DNA of 9,322 nucleotides from Tardiphaga sp. (GTDB lineage: Bacteria; Pseudomonadota; Alphaproteobacteria; Rhizobiales; Xanthobacteraceae). Shown piece by piece: positions 5,750-9,322 of this stretch (position 1 is its first letter; each line of letters opens with the position of its first letter). Under the pieces are notes generated by a model, which worked only from the letters and a program-made list of their open reading frames with translations, searched no databases and was not told the origin of the DNA. The DNA is taken from positions 1 to 9,322 of the forward strand of contig JAQGJF010000849.1 of assembly GCA_028290765.1 (NCBI GenBank), in the 5' to 3' direction. Position numbers and translations under genes: made by a program.

Positions 5750-6250
5750 TCACCGCGGTGCGAACTTGTAGCGGAAGGTGCAGCTTGGCGCGCCGCGCAT
5801 GATGGTTTGAGCGCGTTCGAGGCTGACTTCGCCTTCGCCGATCGCCGCGATATCGAAATCCGTCTCGCAAATCAGCAGCGCGCCGAGCTCGGGCTCGCCC
5901 AACGCGCGGAAGAACTCGGCGAAGCGGCAGCGCGTTACGTCGATGTCCAGCGCCTCCTGGTCATGGCGCAGAATCTCGACCTCGACCTCCTTGCCCGAGA
6001 CCTCGCCGAAGACGCTTTGGACGGCAGCCCATTTGCGCCGCGGGCTGCCCTCGATGCCGTCGCCCAGTGCGGCGAACAACTGCTTCGACCAGTCGCGCAA
6101 TGCCTGCTTCACGATGGCGTCGGCCTTGTCCTTGCCCAGTTCGTCTCGCAACGCACGAAGAACCGGCACCAGGACCTGGGCCTGCATGCGCGTCTTATCC
6201 AGGAGGGATACTTCGGGATCCACGAGATAGTCGTCGATGACGCTGCTCAT
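5750..6250 (-). CDS. L-2-amino-thiazoline-4-carboxylate hydrolase family protein
   Basis: A 166-residue soluble protein of the ATC-hydrolase family, named after the Pseudomonas enzyme that opens the thiazoline ring on the way to cysteine. Most members have no tested function. The family pattern is visible in order: Cys108 in VTRCRFAEFFRALGEPELGA, Cys128 in LICETDFDIA, then RAQTIMRGAPSCTFRYKF with Cys157 near the C-terminus. The last motif is usually CDFR, so Thr158 is a departure. The N-terminal half is helical and charged. The frame is open for 44 further codons upstream, but the ATG at 6250 has GAGGAC at good distance and the extension is Cys/Arg-rich and unlike the family. It follows uraD after 135 bp on the same strand, with its own promoter and a tandem repeat in its leader. 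Its place beside urate-degrading genes suggests action on a ring or ureide intermediate, but that is inference. Confidence 0.82.
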   Translation of the reverse strand: MSSVIDDYLVDPEVSLLDKTRMQAQVLVPVLRALRDELGKDKADAIVKQALRDWSKQLFAALGDGIEGSPRRKWAAVQSVFGEVSGKEVEVEILRHDQEALDIDVTRCRFAEFFRALGEPELGALLICETDFDIAAIGEGEVSLERAQTIMRGAPSCTFRYKFAPR

Positions 6251-6265
6251 TTTGTCCTCGCAAGC

Positions 6266-6300
6266 GAACGTCGCAAGTCTGGTGAACGTCTTAAGTCTGG
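6266..6300. repeat. Tandem direct repeat in the leader of the ATC-hydrolase-like gene
   Basis: GAACGTCGCAAGTCTGG (6266-6282) and GAACGTCTTAAGTCTGG (6284-6300) match at 15 of 17 positions with an 18-bp period. They lie between the TATAAT box and the ribosome binding site, where bound protein would block early transcription. The 18-bp period puts the two units nearly on the same face of the helix if 21 bp is taken as two turns, though not exactly. Confidence 0.6.
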
Positions 6301-6307
6301 CAACCCG

Positions 6308-6335
6308 ATTATAGCATGGGCAACACCAGAATGAA
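6308..6335 (-). promoter_or_regulatory. Promoter for the ATC-hydrolase-like gene
   Basis: A perfect TATAAT lies at 6313-6308 on the minus strand. The best -35 is TTCATT (6335-6330) at 16 bp, which matches only three positions. Transcription would begin near 6301, directly at the tandem repeat, with a leader of about 51 nt. A strong -10 with a weak -35 fits an activated or repressed promoter. Confidence 0.45.
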
Positions 6336-6385
6336 GCCGAATAGCGCGGAACCTCGGCACGCCGTCTCCGGCATCGGGTCACGAC

Positions 6386-6934
6386 CTAGCCAGCGCTCTC
6401 GACCGAAACGATCCTGCAGAGCCGGCCGAACACGATCTCCGAGATCTCCCGCAACGTCCCGTCGATTTCGGCCTCGACATCGTTGCGTAGCCTCGCCTCG
6501 AACTGGCGCAGCACCGAATCGAGGTCGCGGTGCAGCCGCATCGCGGCGATGAAAGGAAATCCGAATTTGGCGCGGTAGTCGCGATTGAGCCGGGAAAGAA
6601 GCTCGAATTGTCCCGACGGCAGCCGGTCCAGGCCGAGCCGGCCCTGTTCGCTGGTGGAATTCTCGGTCATCTCTCCGGCAACGGCCTCCTTGCCGGCGAG
6701 TTCTGGATGGCGGTTGAACAGCGCGATTCTTTCGTCGCGCGATGCGGCGCGAATGCATTCCATCAATTGGGCATGAAGGTCCTGGACCGAGAGGAACGGC
6801 CGTTTGGCGAAGGCACGCTCAGCAACCCACGGCGAATGCTCGACGATATCGCCGAGCACGCCAACGAAGTCGCTCTGTTGGACCTCGTTCAGCCCCGCGA
6901 TCGAGATCGCGCGATCATGGATCAACGTCGTCAT
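6386..6934 (-). CDS. uraD: 2-oxo-4-hydroxy-4-carboxy-5-ureidoimidazoline (OHCU) decarboxylase
   Basis: A 182-residue cytosolic enzyme that decarboxylates OHCU to S-allantoin, the last step from urate to allantoin. The family motifs run in order: VEHSPWVAERA at 31-41, the catalytic HPELAGK with His76 at 76-82, TENSTSEQ at 90-97 with Glu96, then NRDYRAKFGFPFI at 117-129 and the closing GRL with Arg171. His, Glu and Arg match the catalytic set known for the family, so it should be active. Length is slightly above the usual 165-175. The ATG at 6934 follows GAGGA about ten bases upstream. It starts 40 bp after uraH on the same strand, and the two products act on consecutive intermediates, so they are one operon with the ABC transporter upstream. 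No fusion to UraH or allantoinase is seen. Confidence 0.93.
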   Translation of the reverse strand: MTTLIHDRAISIAGLNEVQQSDFVGVLGDIVEHSPWVAERAFAKRPFLSVQDLHAQLMECIRAASRDERIALFNRHPELAGKEAVAGEMTENSTSEQGRLGLDRLPSGQFELLSRLNRDYRAKFGFPFIAAMRLHRDLDSVLRQFEARLRNDVEAEIDGTLREISEIVFGRLCRIVSVESAG

Positions 6935-6974
6935 CCGCCTGTTTCCTCAGGGTCGATTTTGGTCTTGTGGCGTG

Positions 6975-7328
6975 CTACGCGCCGCCGCGAAAGCAGGAAT
7001 AGCCCCACGGTGTGCATTTGAGCGGCAGGTGAAAATGCTGTTCGGGATCGGCGATGCCGAAGTCGAAATTGACCACGTCAAGAAACGGAATCGCCGCAGT
7101 GGTGACGCCGCGGTCGCGGTAATAGTCACCGACGTGAAAGACGGCACGGTAGCGCCCGGCCTGGAACGTCTTCGACAGAGCGGGATGGACCAGATGTCCC
7201 TTGGCATCGATCTCACCGTCCAGGACCGGATCGAACCCGCCATCCAGGCTCGCCCGCAGCTCGACCCGCATGCCGGCGGCGACAATCCCGCGCGATACGT
7301 CGACGACATGAATGGAGATGCCAGGCAT
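6975..7328 (-). CDS. uraH: 5-hydroxyisourate hydrolase (transthyretin-like)
   Basis: A 117-residue transthyretin-fold enzyme expected to hydrolyse 5-hydroxyisourate to OHCU, the substrate of UraD. The start ISIHVVDVSRGIVAAGMRVEL carries the conserved His7. GRYRAVFHVGDYY (59-70) and QHFHLPL with His98 and His100 follow the family. The end is less typical. The usual terminal pattern is YGYSTYRGS, and this protein has WGYSCFRGGA, so the Tyr and Ser of YRGS are Phe113 and Gly116. The catalytic Arg found in DGR of other members is His45 (AKGHLVHP). It is therefore either a divergent HIU hydrolase or a relative with a changed substrate. The ATG at 7328 lies 3 bp after the permease stop with no clear ribosome binding site, which points to translational coupling. 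Position directly before uraD supports the urate pathway. Confidence 0.85.
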   Translation of the reverse strand: MPGISIHVVDVSRGIVAAGMRVELRASLDGGFDPVLDGEIDAKGHLVHPALSKTFQAGRYRAVFHVGDYYRDRGVTTAAIPFLDVVNFDFGIADPEQHFHLPLKCTPWGYSCFRGGA

Positions 7329-7331
7329 CGG

Positions 7332-8147
7332 TCAGCGCATCTGCTGGGTCAGCCCGGCGAATTTCTCCGCGGCGAGCATGAGGATGAGCGTGGCGATGAC
7401 GATCACCCCGGAAGCCGCGGCGGTGCGGACGTCGAGGTTGGTTTCGATCTGCTGCCAGAGGTGGATCGGCAGCACCTCGGTGCGCTCATCGGCGAGAAAC
7501 AGCGACACCGGCACATTGTCGAACGAGGCCATGAAGGCCAGAAACGCGCCGGCGCCGACGCCCGAGGAGATCAGCGGCAGGATTACCCGCCGGAACGTCA
7601 TCCACGGGCCGCCGCCCAGACTTTGCGAGGCCTCCAGCAGCGCCGGATCGAGTTGCGACAGCGAGGCCAGCGTGGTGCGCAGCACGAACGGCACGCAGAC
7701 GATGACGTGGCCGAGCACCAGGAACGGAATGCTGGGTGTGAAGCCAAGCTTGTTGATGAAGATCAGCGCGGCAAAACCAAATGCCAGCGCCGGCAGCAGC
7801 AAAGGCGACATGAACAGCAGATCCGTCACCCGCAGCAGCGGCGATTGGCTGCGGGCGATAGCGATCGCCGCCGCGGTTCCGAGCACCACTGAAATCAGCG
7901 TGGTCCAGAATGCGATGACCAGGCTGTTCCAGGCGGCGCGCTGCATCTGGTCGGCATCCCATAACGCCGCGTACCAGCGCAGCGAGAAGCTCTCCGGCGG
8001 AAATTTCAGCGATTGCGACGCGGTGAACGACGTGATCAGCACGATCAGCGTCGGCGCGATCAGTAACACCAGCGCAATGACCGACAGCACGCCGAACACC
8101 AGCTTGATCGACCAGGCGTCCCATTGAACGCTGCTACCCGCGGGCAT
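7332..8147 (-). CDS. ABC transporter permease, polyamine type (PotC-like)
   Basis: A 271-residue inner-membrane subunit of a binding-protein-dependent importer. About six hydrophobic segments are seen (roughly residues 15-40, 74-97, 108-131, 140-158, 192-212 and 238-258). The cytoplasmic EAA loop that docks the ATPase reads LEASQSLGGGPWMTFRRVIL at 171-190, followed by PLI. SLKFPPESFSLRWYAAL at 46-62 is typical of the PotC/second-permease branch. The start at 8147 has AAGGAG eight bases upstream. It overlaps the end of the other permease gene by 14 bp and is followed after 3 bp by uraH, so synthesis is tightly linked. By context the substrate may be a purine or ureide rather than a polyamine. 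The family does not fix the substrate. Confidence 0.93.
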   Translation of the reverse strand: MPAGSSVQWDAWSIKLVFGVLSVIALVLLIAPTLIVLITSFTASQSLKFPPESFSLRWYAALWDADQMQRAAWNSLVIAFWTTLISVVLGTAAAIAIARSQSPLLRVTDLLFMSPLLLPALAFGFAALIFINKLGFTPSIPFLVLGHVIVCVPFVLRTTLASLSQLDPALLEASQSLGGGPWMTFRRVILPLISSGVGAGAFLAFMASFDNVPVSLFLADERTEVLPIHLWQQIETNLDVRTAAASGVIVIATLILMLAAEKFAGLTQQMR

Positions 8148-8973
8148 GGGTTTCGCTCCTTCGCGCGATCAGGCTCAAAACGGCGACCACGGCGATCACC
8201 GCGACCATGAAGATGATCGAGATCGCCGCGGCGAACGGCCAGTTGTTGGCACCGACCGCCTGCTGGTAGATATTCAGCGGCATGTAGATCAGCCGGGCCC
8301 CGCCGATCAGAGACTGCGTGACAAAGGCGGTGATGCTGGCCGAATAAGTGAGGATGCAGCCGGCGATGATGCCCGGTATCGACAGCGGCAGCGTGACCTT
8401 CCACAGCGTCCGCCACTCGCCCGCGCCGAGCACACGCGACGCGTCGGCGAGGTTGGGATCCATCCGCGACAACACCGTGAGGATCGGCAGCACCATCAGC
8501 GGCATCTGCACCTGCGCCAGCACCATGACGACGCCGACCTCCGTGTAAAGCAGGCGCATCGGCTCGTCGACCAGACCCAGCCCCATCGCGATCTTGTTGA
8601 GCACGCCCTGGCGGCCGAGGATGACGATCCAGGAAAACGTCCGCACCACCACGCTGGTGAGGATCGGCAGGATCACCAGGAACAGCAGCACGCTCTGCCA
8701 GCGCGCGCTGGCGCGGGCGCACAGCCAGGCGATCGGAAAGCCGAACAGAAAACAGACCAGCGTGGCCTTGACACCCAGCAGCAGCGTCCCGAACAGCACC
8801 GACATGTTAAACGAGTCGGTGAAAAATTTGACGTAGTGGGCCACCGTCCAGGTTTTCATGGCGACGTCGGCGTGCAGCGACAGCGCCAGCAGCACAACGA
8901 GCGGCGCGATGAAGAACGCGACAAACAGCGCTACCAATGGCAGTGCGAGTTTGGATTCCGACACGTTCATCAT
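8134..8973 (-). CDS. ABC transporter permease, polyamine type (PotB-like)
   Basis: A 279-residue integral membrane subunit and partner of the following permease. The N-terminus (LALPLVALFVAFFIAPLVV, 9-27) is the first membrane segment; the next ones are near 58-85, 94-120, 144-168, 197-220 and 248-270. The PotB-like signature LTSVVVRTFSWIVILGRQG is at 105-123. The EAA loop reads DASRVLGAGEWRTLWKVTLP at 177-196. The gene starts with two ATG codons in a row (8973 and 8970). GAGGTGG about six bases before the first favours 8973. It follows the binding-protein gene after 25 bp and overlaps the next permease gene by 14 bp, the usual order of such operons. No ATPase gene is seen, so it must lie beyond the right edge or elsewhere. 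Confidence 0.93.
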   Translation of the reverse strand: MMNVSESKLALPLVALFVAFFIAPLVVLLALSLHADVAMKTWTVAHYVKFFTDSFNMSVLFGTLLLGVKATLVCFLFGFPIAWLCARASARWQSVLLFLVILPILTSVVVRTFSWIVILGRQGVLNKIAMGLGLVDEPMRLLYTEVGVVMVLAQVQMPLMVLPILTVLSRMDPNLADASRVLGAGEWRTLWKVTLPLSIPGIIAGCILTYSASITAFVTQSLIGGARLIYMPLNIYQQAVGANNWPFAAAISIIFMVAVIAVVAVLSLIARRSETHARG

Positions 8974-8998
8974 CGCCAGCCACCTCGATTGATAGCCG

Positions 8999-9322
8999 TC
9001 AGATCTTGATGTCGCGGTTGAACCGGTCGATCAGCGCGCCGCGCTGCGGATTGAGCTTGGCCCAATCCAGCGTGCGGATCTTCGCGAGATCGTCATGACT
9101 CTTGGCCAGCGACTTGGTGATGGCGCCTTCGAGTTTGACCTTGGAATTGGTCGGGATGACGTCGAAGGGTGGCTTCAGCATCTGCTCCTGGATCGCCGCG
9201 CCGAGGTGCAGGTCGATATATTGCGCCGCCAGTTCGGGCTCGGCGGCGTTCGCAACCACATGGAGACTGGTGGACCAGCCGACCGGGCCGGTCGAGGGAA
9301 TCGCAAACTCCACCGGCACGTC
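8999..9322 (-). CDS. ABC transporter periplasmic binding protein, PotD-like (C-terminus only)
   Basis: The last 107 residues of a periplasmic solute-binding protein; the start lies beyond the right edge. The frame is open to the window end (the first visible codons read DVPVEFAIPSTGPVGWSTSL). FAIPSTGPVGW followed by HVVANAAEPELAAQYIDLHL is typical of the PotD/spermidine-putrescine type: a final lobe strand, then a helix of non-covered residues and an ordered C-terminal helix. The tail DRFNRDIKI and the stop precede the permease gene by 25 bp. Mature family members have about 320-350 residues, so roughly two thirds are missing, including the signal peptide and most ligand contacts. The substrate can therefore not be judged. 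Confidence 0.88.
   Translation of the reverse strand, partial: DVPVEFAIPSTGPVGWSTSLHVVANAAEPELAAQYIDLHLGAAIQEQMLKPPFDVIPTNSKVKLEGAITKSLAKSHDDLAKIRTLDWAKLNPQRGALIDRFNRDIKI

Noticed and set aside
6251..6382. Longer form of the ATC-hydrolase-like protein starting at 6382
   Set aside because: The extra 44 residues are rich in Arg, Cys and Trp and unlike the family. They would overlap the promoter and tandem repeat, and a ribosome site precedes 6250.
6804..7892. Plus-strand open frame of 362 codons over uraD, uraH and a permease gene
   Set aside because: The protein is low-complexity, rich in Arg, Gln, His and Asp, and lies opposite three clear genes.

Overview
The window reads as chromosome of a high-GC alphaproteobacterium of the Bradyrhizobium / Rhodopseudomonas group. 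The grounds are GC-rich codon use, an extragenic palindromic element at 5078-5193 of a type I recall from Bradyrhizobium intergenic DNA, and the gene families present: ACS-type MFS carrier, FCD-type GntR regulator, polyamine-type ABC transporter and ureide-catabolism enzymes. This placement comes from memory, not from a search. I see no rRNA, tRNA, CRISPR array, phage gene or transposase.

Left part (1-5047) is a small catabolic module. On the minus strand, in order of transcription, lie an alpha/beta hydrolase of the haloacetate-dehalogenase family (3066-2173), an MFS transporter (2104-779) and a LysR regulator that runs off the left edge (688-1) and has a good promoter of its own. Divergent on the plus strand are a GntR/FCD regulator (3237-3914) and a PdxA-like NAD-dependent dehydrogenase (4022-5047). 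A palindrome centred on GTCGAC occurs both between the hydrolase and GntR genes and inside the promoter of the pdxA-like gene. This suggests that the GntR protein controls both transcription units. Taken together this looks like uptake and breakdown of a small, possibly halogenated, carboxylic acid; the substrate is not known.

Middle part (5048-5749) has no intact gene. It holds the extragenic palindromic element, a decayed alpha/beta-hydrolase C-terminus with a frameshift and an in-frame stop, and a second decayed coding fragment that I cannot name.

Right part (5750-9322) is entirely minus strand and reads as a purine-ring (urate to allantoin) operon with its transporter. In order of transcription it contains a periplasmic binding protein (C-terminus only), two polyamine-type ABC permeases, 5-hydroxyisourate hydrolase (uraH), OHCU decarboxylase (uraD), and then, behind its own promoter and a tandem repeat, a protein of the L-2-amino-thiazoline-4-carboxylate hydrolase family. 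The transporter ATPase and a urate-oxidising enzyme are not in the window. The most unusual points are the shared GntR operator, the mixed halide-pocket motifs of the hydrolase, the altered active-site positions in the PdxA-like protein and in UraH, and the tandem repeat in front of the ATC-hydrolase-like gene.
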